The notes beneath the pieces were generated by a model. It did not search any database. It saw only the letters and a program-made list of their open reading frames with translations, and had not been told where the DNA came from. Positions 26,782 to 34,031 of a stretch of 64,000 bases of DNA are shown here, piece by piece. How positions within the stretch are numbered: the first letter of the stretch is position 1; each line of letters starts with the position of its first letter. The position numbers were made by a program, and so were the translations under genes. The DNA lies in contig NZ_BDDE01000017.1 of the NCBI RefSeq assembly GCF_008327685.1, positions 62,001 to 126,000 on the forward strand, given 5' to 3'. The stretch is from Actinomadura sp. K4S16 (GTDB lineage: Bacteria > Actinomycetota > Actinomycetes > Streptosporangiales > Streptosporangiaceae).

Positions 26782-27596
26782 GGGCGGCTCCTCGACCAGC
26801 GGCGGGCCTCATCCTTCAGGTCCGCCCAGAACTGCTCGTCGGGCACTCGGGCGACGACGTCCGGCGCAGGCTTGGCCGCCGGCCGGGCCGGTGACCTGGG
26901 GACGGCGGGCTGCGCCGGTCGCGGCCGGGTCGCGCGGCGGTGCCGGGCGGCGAGGGCGAGGCGCAGCAGCACCAGGACCACGACGACGGCCGCGCAGGCG
27001 AGATAGCTGAACGTCACCCAGCTCTTCGCGGCGCGGCCGGCGTTGAGGCCGTGGACGAGGGCGACCGGCCAGCACACGTAGACGCTCAGGTGCAGCAGCC
27101 GCCACGTCCAGACCCGGCCGGCGCCGATGAACCGGCCGCGCGCGACGCCGATCAGGAACGCCAGGATCATCAGATCACCGGCGACCGGGCCCAGCGAGAC
27201 CATCAGACCGTGCCCGCGCAGCCCGGCGGCGGGCAGGACCGCGTCCAGCGCGGTCGCGTGCCGTTCCAGGATCTTGAGGGTCACGTGCACGGCCAGGAAG
27301 CTCATCGACAGGGTGGCCGTGGCCCGGTGCCCGGACTGGGCGACGATCCGCAGCCGGACGGGAGTGAACCGGCCGCTCGCCAGCAGCCCGAACACCACCG
27401 CCCCGGTCAGCCCGACCAGGGTGAACACGCCGGAGAAGAACTCCAGGAACGCGTGCACGCCGGCCAGCGCGCTCGCGGCCGGAGCGGTCCGCCCGGCGGC
27501 GGCCGCGGCGGCCAGGCCGGCGGCGAGCAGCAGGAACGCGCGCACCCGCCGGCCGGTGCCGGACGGCAGGGTGTCGGAGGAGGAGGTCGCGCTCAT
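26778..27596 (-). CDS. Ferric-reductase-like / cytochrome b-type membrane protein
   Basis: 272 residues from ATG 27596, overlapping the preceding stop by ATGA. About six membrane helices are visible with histidines placed as for haem ligands (AQSGHRATATLSMSFLAVHV; WTWRLLHLSVYVCWPVALVH). The cytoplasmic tail is Pro/Ala/Arg-rich. It resembles YedZ/ferric-reductase-like transmembrane proteins and would move electrons across the membrane from the NuoF-like protein. It is the middle gene of a three-gene coupled operon. Confidence 0.85.
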   Translation of the reverse strand: MSATSSSDTLPSGTGRRVRAFLLLAAGLAAAAAAGRTAPAASALAGVHAFLEFFSGVFTLVGLTGAVVFGLLASGRFTPVRLRIVAQSGHRATATLSMSFLAVHVTLKILERHATALDAVLPAAGLRGHGLMVSLGPVAGDLMILAFLIGVARGRFIGAGRVWTWRLLHLSVYVCWPVALVHGLNAGRAAKSWVTFSYLACAAVVVVLVLLRLALAARHRRATRPRPAQPAVPRSPARPAAKPAPDVVARVPDEQFWADLKDEARRWSRSRP

Positions 27597-28744
27597 GACG
27601 CCTTCCGCATCAGAACACCGACGCTGCGGGACGGCGCCGGAGCCGTGGGGCTGAGCCTCGCCGACGGCGCCGGGGAGGCACCGGGGGCGACGCCGAGGTT
27701 GAGCAGCGGATCCCCCGCCTGGATTCGCAACCCGGGGCGCTCCGCCTGGATCGGTCCGGATGCGGGCACGTCCAGGGTCCAGCCGCCGATCCGCAGGGAG
27801 TCCAGCGGCACCGGGCGGCCGCCGGACAGGACCCCGAACACCACCGCGGCGGCCCCGTCCACGTGCGCGCCCGTGCAGGACTCCTCGTTCCCGGCCGTCC
27901 CGAGGTAGGCGCCCCGCTGGACGACCGCCCCGTCCTTGACGTTCGCGAGAGCCGACATCTGGGAGTACGTCGAGGCGAGCCCGTTGGGATGGATCAGCAG
28001 GAGCATGCCGTGGGCGGGCTCGCGGCTGCACAGCCGGTACAGGCGCCCCGATCCGGCCGCCAGCACACGCCCGTCCCCGCCGGTGAACGCGATCAGTTCC
28101 GCGCTGCCCGTGGGGCGCATGGTCCACGACTTGCCCGCCCCCCAGGGCAGTGACAGGCCGGTGTCCTTCGACGCCGCCGCCTTGCCGTACGCGGCCAGGA
28201 ACGACCGCTCGGCCTTCGGGACGACGCTGTCCGGCGCCTGCCGCGCGTAGGCGGTGAAGGTCTCGGAACCGGTCACGGCGACGTGCCAGCCCGTCCTGGC
28301 GCGGCGGGCGATGAACAGCGAGGCGTCGGGAGGGGCGTCCACGCCCTCGGGGGGAGTGAGGACGGAGGAGCCGAACGCCCAGCCGCGCGCCGGGTCCGAC
28401 CGGGACAGCAGGACCCTGGGCGCCGCCGGGGCGTGGCCCCCGAAGTCGCGGCGCGCGAGCGGCGCGCGCTGCCGCAGGACCACGGCGCGCACGGTGCGCA
28501 CGAGCGGCGTCGACTTCGCCGCCGGCCGGGCGGGTTCCGAGGGGTGCGAGCCATGCACCGGCCGCGTCCGGCCGGAGGCGGGTGCGGACGCCCGTGCCGG
28601 CCCGCTCCGCGCGGGCGCCACCGTCTGCGCCACGACGGCGGACAGGATGAGCAGGACGGCGCTCGCCCCGGCACCGCCGAGCCACGTGATGCGGTTGGCG
28701 AGCGGCAGTATCGACCGGCCGCCCGGTTGGTGGCTGGACATCAC
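27593..28744 (-). CDS. Membrane-anchored exported protein with M23-like domain
   Basis: 383 residues from GTG 28744 (or ATG 28741). One N-terminal membrane segment (GGAGASAVLLILSAVVAQTV) is followed by a Pro/Ala linker, a middle domain, and a region like a degenerate LytM/M23 fold (SREPAHGMLLLIHPNGLAST, VVQRGAYLGTAGNEESCTGA) that lacks an obvious zinc triad. It is first in the operon with the ferric-reductase-like and NuoF-like genes. GACCCT-N6-GTG suggests a leaderless start. Its role may be to present a cofactor or sense the envelope; this is inference. Confidence 0.75.
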   Translation of the reverse strand: MMSSHQPGGRSILPLANRITWLGGAGASAVLLILSAVVAQTVAPARSGPARASAPASGRTRPVHGSHPSEPARPAAKSTPLVRTVRAVVLRQRAPLARRDFGGHAPAAPRVLLSRSDPARGWAFGSSVLTPPEGVDAPPDASLFIARRARTGWHVAVTGSETFTAYARQAPDSVVPKAERSFLAAYGKAAASKDTGLSLPWGAGKSWTMRPTGSAELIAFTGGDGRVLAAGSGRLYRLCSREPAHGMLLLIHPNGLASTYSQMSALANVKDGAVVQRGAYLGTAGNEESCTGAHVDGAAAVVFGVLSGGRPVPLDSLRIGGWTLDVPASGPIQAERPGLRIQAGDPLLNLGVAPGASPAPSARLSPTAPAPSRSVGVLMRKAS

Positions 28745-28768
28745 CGGACCAGGGTCGCGTCCGAGCCG

Positions 28769-28806
28769 ATAAGGCGGCGCTGCCTCCAGGTTAAGGCTGG
28801 GCTAAG
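28769..28806 (-). promoter_or_regulatory. Phased CTTA boxes upstream of the flavin/ferric-reductase operon
   Basis: On the minus strand CTTAG (28806), CTTAA (28795), a degenerate position (28784) and CTTAT (28773) lie 11 bp apart. Exactly 12 bp after the last comes GACCCT, then six bases and GTG 28744. The array overlaps the 3' end of the histidine kinase gene. Confidence 0.65.
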
Positions 28807-30085
28807 AAGCGCGGCCCCGGGGCGGAACCCCGAAACGGACCATGACCCGCGCGCCTTCGGCCGGGGACACGCCGAGCTGAAGGCTGCCGCCGCTGGCTTC
28901 GGCGGTGCGCCGCACGATGTCCAGCCCCAGCCCGGTGGACGACGCGGTGCTGACGCCGCGGCGCAGCAGGTGGCGGGCGCCGAAACCCGGGCCGGCGTCG
29001 TCCACCGTCAGGTAGACGGCGCCGCTGCGCGGTTGCAGCGCCACGGCCAGCGCGCTCCCTTCCGGCGTGTGCGAGAAGACGTTGCCGAGCAGCGCGTCCA
29101 GGCAGGCCGAGAGGTCCTCGGCGCGCACCTTGACCGGCAGCGGACCCGGCGGGACGTCCAGGTCCACGCGGCGGTCCTGCTCGTCCGCCAGCGCCGACCA
29201 GAACTCCACCCGTTCGGTCACGATCGCGGCCGCGTCCGCGCGCGGCGCCTCCGTCCGGGCCGGTCGGCGGGTGGTGTTGATGAGGTCGGTGACGGTGCGT
29301 TCGAGCACCCCCACCTGGTCGCCGATCCGCTCCGCCTCCGCGGGGTCGCTGAGCGTCTCCGCCTCCAGCCGCAGCACCGTCAGCGGCGTCCGCAGCCGGT
29401 GCGACAGGTCCGCCGCCGACTCCCGCTCCCGGGCCAGCAGCTCGCCGATCTGGGCCGCGAGGTCGTTCAGCCCGATCGTCACGTCCCGGATCTCCGGCGG
29501 CCCGCCCGGCGCGACCCGGACGTCCAGGTCCCCGTTCGAGACCCGCTTGGCCAGGTCGGCCAGCAGGGCGATCCGCCGCACCAGCGAGCGCGCCAGACGG
29601 TCGGCGAGCACCAGGCTCACCGCCAGCAGTCCGCTGCTGAGCGCGGCCAGGATCCCCCACGCCCGCGTCACGCCAGCCCGCATCTGGCGGTCGGACACGA
29701 AGGTCCGGATCACCGCCGTCCCGCCGGGCACGCCGAGCACCGCCACCAGGATCTCCTGTCCCCCGGGCGTGTCCACCGTCAGGCTCTGACCGCGCTCGGC
29801 GAGCCGCACCCCCGGGTCGCGCGCGGCCGGCGCCCCGCTGACCCGCCCGTCCGGCCACAGCACCGTCATCGGGTGGCCGGTGGAGGCGTTCTGCTGCAGC
29901 GCCAGCTCGACCGTCCCCCGGTCGCCCGCGGCCACGACGGGCGCCAGCGACTGCGCCCGCACGTTGGCCGCCGCCAGGGTCCGGGTCCGCGCGACGTCCT
30001 GGACCAGCAGCGCCAGCGGGACGAGGAACGCCACCAGCACCAGCACCACCGTCGCCGCCACCAGCAGCGTGATGTGCCGCCTCAC
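28802..30085 (-). CDS. Two-component sensor histidine kinase
   Basis: 427 residues from GTG 30085, overlapping the regulator stop by GTGA. Two membrane helices (about 5-28 and 142-163) bracket an extracytoplasmic sensor of roughly 110 residues; a HAMP region follows, then the H-box ADLSHRLRTPLTVLR with His229, and G-boxes (VDDAGPGFG, STGLGLDIVRRTAE). An N-box is degenerate (LDALLGNVFSHTP). It is the partner of the OmpR-type regulator and probably controls the two flanking units that carry CTTA boxes. Confidence 0.92.
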   Translation of the reverse strand: MRRHITLLVAATVVLVLVAFLVPLALLVQDVARTRTLAAANVRAQSLAPVVAAGDRGTVELALQQNASTGHPMTVLWPDGRVSGAPAARDPGVRLAERGQSLTVDTPGGQEILVAVLGVPGGTAVIRTFVSDRQMRAGVTRAWGILAALSSGLLAVSLVLADRLARSLVRRIALLADLAKRVSNGDLDVRVAPGGPPEIRDVTIGLNDLAAQIGELLARERESAADLSHRLRTPLTVLRLEAETLSDPAEAERIGDQVGVLERTVTDLINTTRRPARTEAPRADAAAIVTERVEFWSALADEQDRRVDLDVPPGPLPVKVRAEDLSACLDALLGNVFSHTPEGSALAVALQPRSGAVYLTVDDAGPGFGARHLLRRGVSTASSTGLGLDIVRRTAEASGGSLQLGVSPAEGARVMVRFGVPPRGRAS

Positions 30086-30765
30086 GTCGGATCGACGATC
30101 TTGATGCCGGAGCCGCGGACCGAGCGCAGGTACCGGGGCGCCGAGGCCGTCTCGCCAAGCTTGCGGCGCAGCCAGGCCACGTGCACGTCGATCGTCTTGT
30201 TCGCCCCGCCCATAGGCACCTGCCACACCTGCGTCAGCAGCTCGCGTTTGGAGACCACCTGCCCGGGGCGCGAGGCCAGGTAGTACAGCAGGTCGAACTC
30301 CTTGGGCGACAGTTCGAGCATCCGCCCGTCCAGCACCGCCTCGCGCGCCGCCGCGTTCATGCGCAGCCCGCCCACCTGGACCGCCGGCGCCGCGGCGTCC
30401 GCGCCCTCCGAACGGCGCAGGACCGCCCTGATACGGGCGTCGAGCTGCCCGGCGCCGAACGGCTTGACCAGGTAGTCGTCCGCGCCGGCGTCGAGGATCC
30501 GCTCGATCTCGCGCTCGTCGTCGCGGGCCGTCGCGACGATCACGGGGACGGCGCTGACCGCGCGGAGCATCCGCAGCACCTCGGCGCCGTCCAGATCCGG
30601 CAGGCCGAGGTCCAGGATCACCAGGTCGGGCCGCGCGGTGACGGCCCGCCGGATCCCTTCCATGCCGGTCGGGACCGACGCCACCGCGTGCCCGCGCTCA
30701 CCGAGCGCCCGGACGAGCCTGCCGCGCACCTCGATGTCGTCTTCCACGAGCAACAGTTGGACCAC
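30082..30765 (-). CDS. OmpR/PhoB-type response regulator
   Basis: 227 residues from GTG 30765. Receiver domain residues are intact: Asp9/Asp10, phospho-acceptor Asp52 (VILDLGLPD), Lys101 (YLVKPF). The C-terminal winged helix reads LSPKEFDLLYYLASRPGQVV and IDVHVAWLRRKLGE. TAGCGT-N6-GTG indicates a leaderless start. OmpR-type regulators bind direct repeats spaced about 11 bp, exactly what lies upstream of both neighbouring units. Confidence 0.93.
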   Translation of the reverse strand: MVQLLLVEDDIEVRGRLVRALGERGHAVASVPTGMEGIRRAVTARPDLVILDLGLPDLDGAEVLRMLRAVSAVPVIVATARDDEREIERILDAGADDYLVKPFGAGQLDARIRAVLRRSEGADAAAPAVQVGGLRMNAAAREAVLDGRMLELSPKEFDLLYYLASRPGQVVSKRELLTQVWQVPMGGANKTIDVHVAWLRRKLGETASAPRYLRSVRGSGIKIVDPT

Positions 30766-30813
30766 GCGGCAACGCTAGACCGCCCGCTCCGCCGGCACCG
30801 GCCGGATCACCCC

Positions 30814-30851
30814 CTTACGGGGGCCTTAAGGGCAACTTAACCGACCCTTAG
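30814..30851 (+). promoter_or_regulatory. Four phased CTTA boxes upstream of 30876
   Basis: CTTAC (30814), CTTAA (30825), CTTAA (30836) and CTTAG (30847) are spaced by exactly 11 bp. After 12 bp comes GACAGT (30864-30869), six bases, then ATG 30876. The same spacing occurs at 28806-28744 on the other strand. Confidence 0.75.
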
Positions 30852-30875
30852 CCACGAACATGCGACAGTCGGCAC

Positions 30876-31439
30876 ATGTCCAAGCACAGCGCGCTCGCCG
30901 CCATGGCGTGGGCGGCGGCCGCTGTCATCGCGATCATCTCGGGCATGGCGGCGATCTCCGCGGTGGGCTCCGGCATCACCGACCGCGGCACCGAGCCCAT
31001 GAGCCCGCGCGAGGTGGAGGCCGCGCTGGCCGCCCCCACGGCCGGACCGGCCCCGTCGCCCTCGTCGCCCGCGGCCCCGCGGCCCTCGCGCCGCCCGGCT
31101 CCGACGGTCACGGTCACCCAGAAGATCACCACCTCCGTCACCAACCTCGCCTCCGAGGCCGGCGACATCGTCGCCCGCTGCAACCACGGCTCGGCGTACC
31201 TGGCCTCCTGGACGCCCCGGCAGGGTTACAGCGTCGGCGACAGCCGCCGCGGACCGCAGAGCCCGGTCTTCGTCCGGTTCCGCTCGTCCGCCCGCCAGGT
31301 CACCATGGTCGTCGCCTGCCGCGGCGACCGCCCCTTCGCCACCGTCCGCAGGGAGCGCACGGACCGCACCGGCGAGCATCCCGATGACCGCACGCACACC
31401 GAAGACCCTTACCACCGCCATTCCGAGAGCCGCGAATAG
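30876..31439 (+). CDS. Membrane-anchored hypothetical protein, two-component target
   Basis: 187 residues, probably leaderless (GACAGT-N6-ATG). An N-terminal membrane segment (AAMAWAAAAVIAIISGMAAI) is followed by a Pro/Ser/Ala linker (about 50-75) and a small extracellular domain (SEAGDIVARCNHGSAYLASW, VFVRFRSSARQVTMVVACRG) with two cysteines that could pair. The tail is very charged. It is divergent from the response regulator and carries four phased CTTA boxes, so it is the best candidate target of that system. No family recognised. Confidence 0.75.
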   Translation: MSKHSALAAMAWAAAAVIAIISGMAAISAVGSGITDRGTEPMSPREVEAALAAPTAGPAPSPSSPAAPRPSRRPAPTVTVTQKITTSVTNLASEAGDIVARCNHGSAYLASWTPRQGYSVGDSRRGPQSPVFVRFRSSARQVTMVVACRGDRPFATVRRERTDRTGEHPDDRTHTEDPYHRHSESRE

Positions 31440-31599
31440 CCTCGTCCGCCCTGGCAGTGCACGGTGCGGACGCCGCGACCACCTGGTCCCGATTCCAGGG
31501 ACGACTGGACGAGCCGATCGGCATGGGAGGGCTGCACACCGGCCCACTTGAACTGCCCATACCTCCCGGCTCGGGTAAGAGATCCCTTATGCTCGCCGC

Positions 31600-32085
31600 A
31601 TGCAGCTCGTGGCAATGGGGGACGGCACCCCGGCGGTCCTCGCGGTCGGGCCCCGGGCCGTCGGCGTGTTCGCCGTCGGGCAGGAGGCCAGCGGGATCAT
31701 CGCCATCGGTCAGATCGCCACCGGTGTCATCGCTGTCGGCCAGTTCGCGCGGGGCGTCGTCGCCATAGGCCAGCTCGCCATCGGGGCCGTGGCGGTCGGC
31801 CAGGGGGCCTTCGGCCTCTGCGCCGCGGGGATGGGCGCCATCGGAGTCGTCTTCCAGGCCGGGTTCGGTATCGGCGGGACCAGCGCGATCTCGTCCAAAC
31901 TCGGCCTCTGGGGCAAGCTCCACGTCGACCGGGTGTTCGACCCGCACGCCCGCGGCCCGATCCTCGAGAACGGCGGCCTGCCCGGCTGGCGGGTCGCGCT
32001 CGCGCTCGTCGGCACGCTGATCCTCGCCGGGGCCTGGTGGAAGATCACCGGCGAGCCGCTCCGGGCGGCGATCCGGGAAATGTGA
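31600..32085 (+). CDS. Decapeptide-repeat protein with C-terminal membrane helix
   Basis: 161 residues; TATGCT-N6-ATG suggests a leaderless start. Residues 15-84 are seven consecutive ten-residue repeats of the form A-(V/I/A)-G-(Q/P/M)-x-A-x-G-x-x. Such strict Gly/Ala periodicity suggests a beta-solenoid or a glycine-zipper membrane assembly. A Gly-rich loop follows, then a possible membrane helix near the end (VALALVGTLILAGAWW). The function is unknown; it stands alone, convergent with the next operon. Confidence 0.75.
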   Translation: MQLVAMGDGTPAVLAVGPRAVGVFAVGQEASGIIAIGQIATGVIAVGQFARGVVAIGQLAIGAVAVGQGAFGLCAAGMGAIGVVFQAGFGIGGTSAISSKLGLWGKLHVDRVFDPHARGPILENGGLPGWRVALALVGTLILAGAWWKITGEPLRAAIREM

Positions 32086-32253
32086 TCAGGCGAAGAGCAG
32101 CAGGCAGAGCAGGACGATCAGGACCAGCCCGCCGAGGGCGTTCAACCAGACCGGGATCCGGCCGAACAGCTCCTCCCCGCCCGGAGACAGCGCCGGGAGC
32201 GTCCCGGCCTTGCCGCTCCTGCCGCTCTTGCCGCTCTCGCGCCGACGCGTCAT
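32086..32253 (-). CDS. Small single-pass membrane protein
   Basis: 55 residues from ATG 32253, sharing one base with the upstream stop (TGATG), which implies coupled translation. A basic N-terminus (TRRRESGKSGRSGKAG) leads to a C-terminal membrane helix (NALGGLVLIVLLCLLLFA). It is probably a tail-anchored partner of the coiled-coil membrane protein encoded upstream. No family recognised. Confidence 0.65.
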   Translation of the reverse strand: MTRRRESGKSGRSGKAGTLPALSPGGEELFGRIPVWLNALGGLVLIVLLCLLLFA

Positions 32254-33194
32254 CAGCCCGCCTCCGCCAGCCCGCCGGGCAGCAGTGTGAGCCCGGTCCT
32301 GCGCGCCTTCTCCACGCTGTGCCGCAGCGCCTCCTCGAGCTTCCTCGCCTCGTCGGTGAGCCCGTCGATCTCCGCGACCGCCAGCTCGTCCCGGACGGTC
32401 CGCGCGAGCAGTTCGCCGTAGGCGTCGCTGCTGTCGGCCAAGCGCTGCAGGGTCTTCCACTGCAGCAGTGCCCGATCGGCGGCCGTCACCTGCTCGGCGT
32501 ACCGTTCGATGGCCTCGATGCGCTCCGTGACCGAGGCCGTGGCCAGCTTCAGCGCCTTGGCCTGCGGGGCCATCATCTGGGCGAGCTCGGCGCTCTGCCC
32601 GGCCAGGCGCGCCGTCCGCTGCTCCTCCGACAAGCGGCTGATCTCCTGCAGGGTCTGGGCGACCTCCCACTCCTGCGCCGGCAACGTGACGGTGTTCCGC
32701 AGATCGTCGAGCAGGCCCTCCTTGGTGACCTCGGAGGTCAGCACCACCTGGATCGCCCGCTGGACCCGCCCGAGCAGTGCCGCCGTAGCGGTGTCGAGGT
32801 CGTCCGGGACCACGTAGGAGCCGTGGAGCCGCCGCGCGAGGGAACCGGCACGGCCCTGCCCGCACCGGGCCAGCAGCACACCGAACGCGACCACGGCCGC
32901 TCCCGACAGGACGAAGAGGCCGCCGGGCGCGAAGATCAGCACTGCGCCCGCCGCGACCTGCCCGATCGCTCCGGCGATCAGCGCCCTGCGCCCGTAGAAC
33001 GGAGCGACGACGAGGGGCAGAAGTGCCCACAATGGGGCATTCCAAAGGCTGAAGAGCACATCCCGGGGGGTCCGCCCACCGACCGGCCCCGACGGCCGCA
33101 CTCCGGCGGCGGGGTGCAGCAACTCAGGCCGCGCCTCCAGCAGGGCGCGGTCCTCCGCCGCGATGAGCGGGTCGAACGAGGGTCTGACGGTCAC
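32253..33194 (-). CDS. Membrane protein with long cytoplasmic coiled coil
   Basis: 313 residues from GTG 33194. Two hydrophobic segments (APLWALLPLVVAPFYGRRAL; GAVLIFAPGGLFVLSGAAVV) occupy about 65-130, followed by about 170 residues of charged helix (VAQTLQEISRLSEEQRTARL, ASVTERIEAIERYAEQVTAA). It forms a two-gene unit with the 55-residue membrane protein. Length and shape do not match a family I can name. Confidence 0.75.
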   Translation of the reverse strand: MTVRPSFDPLIAAEDRALLEARPELLHPAAGVRPSGPVGGRTPRDVLFSLWNAPLWALLPLVVAPFYGRRALIAGAIGQVAAGAVLIFAPGGLFVLSGAAVVAFGVLLARCGQGRAGSLARRLHGSYVVPDDLDTATAALLGRVQRAIQVVLTSEVTKEGLLDDLRNTVTLPAQEWEVAQTLQEISRLSEEQRTARLAGQSAELAQMMAPQAKALKLATASVTERIEAIERYAEQVTAADRALLQWKTLQRLADSSDAYGELLARTVRDELAVAEIDGLTDEARKLEEALRHSVEKARRTGLTLLPGGLAEAG

Positions 33195-33342
33195 GGGAGT
33201 ATCTAAGCACTTACCTCCTCGGGAACTAAGGGGTCCGTTTCGCGGAGCATCCTCGATTCCGTTGACGCGGGCGGGGCGGTTCGACACGCCGGCGTGGATC
33301 GCCCGCGACGTCGGCGAGCCGGCCTGAGCATGCTCGGCCTCG

Positions 33343-34020
33343 TCAGGAGGAGAGATCGCTGATGGCGCCGCCCACCAGCTTCGCGGCGAGGATCAGGCAG
33401 ATCACCGTCATGATCGCCGAGTTGTTCCGCTCCATCCAGACCTTGAGGCCGTCGAGGATGTGCTCGGAGCGCTCCTTGAGCGCGAAGTAGAGCACGACCG
33501 GCGCTCCGGTCCCGAGCGCCCCGATCACGACGAAGACCGCGAGCGCCGCGGCCTGCGCGCCGGCCGAGATGTCCGTGCGCGCGATCGCCGCCGCCGCGGC
33601 GATCACGAGCAGCAGGTTCTTCGGGTTGACGGCCGACAGCGCGATCCCGAGTGCCCCCGCCTTGACGGGGGTGAACGAGTCGACCGCGTGCAGCCACTTC
33701 GGCAGCGACACCTCCTCGTCGCCGCGCGGCCGGCCGCGCCACTCCTTCACCGCCACCCACAGCAGCAGCACGCCGAGCGCGAGGTCGAGCGCGCTGGCCC
33801 ACTCGGCCGGCTGCCCCTGCTCGCTCGGCCCCGCGCCGCCCGACACCAGCAGCACGACCGTCCCGACCAGGGACAGTCCCAGGATCCAGCCCAGGAGCAG
33901 CGCCGGCCCGTTGGACCGCGCCCTGGGAGTCGCGAGCATCAGCACCACACCGATGATCGGAAACGGGCTCAGCGCCACCCCGACGGCGTACGACAGAACC
34001 TGACCGATCGCCTCGCCCAC
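33343..34020 (-). CDS. GAP/LysE-type small-molecule exporter
   Basis: 225 residues from GTG 34020. Six membrane helices and the opening GVALSPFPIIGVVLMLATPR plus FTPVKAGALGIALSAVNPKN are typical of the GAP (Sap) family, LysE-superfamily proteins that in mycobacteria take part in lipid export. The substrate here is unknown. It lies 11 bp downstream of the DUF1254 gene on the same strand and may be co-transcribed. Confidence 0.88.
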   Translation of the reverse strand: MGEAIGQVLSYAVGVALSPFPIIGVVLMLATPRARSNGPALLLGWILGLSLVGTVVLLVSGGAGPSEQGQPAEWASALDLALGVLLLWVAVKEWRGRPRGDEEVSLPKWLHAVDSFTPVKAGALGIALSAVNPKNLLLVIAAAAAIARTDISAGAQAAALAVFVVIGALGTGAPVVLYFALKERSEHILDGLKVWMERNNSAIMTVICLILAAKLVGGAISDLSS

Positions 34021-34031
34021 GGCCGTCTACC

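Noticed and set aside
33217..33234. DosR-type box GGGAACTAAGGGGTCC upstream of the coiled-coil membrane gene
   Set aside because: Spacing between the half-sites is wrong (16-bp instead of 14-bp site) and it is too close to the start codon.
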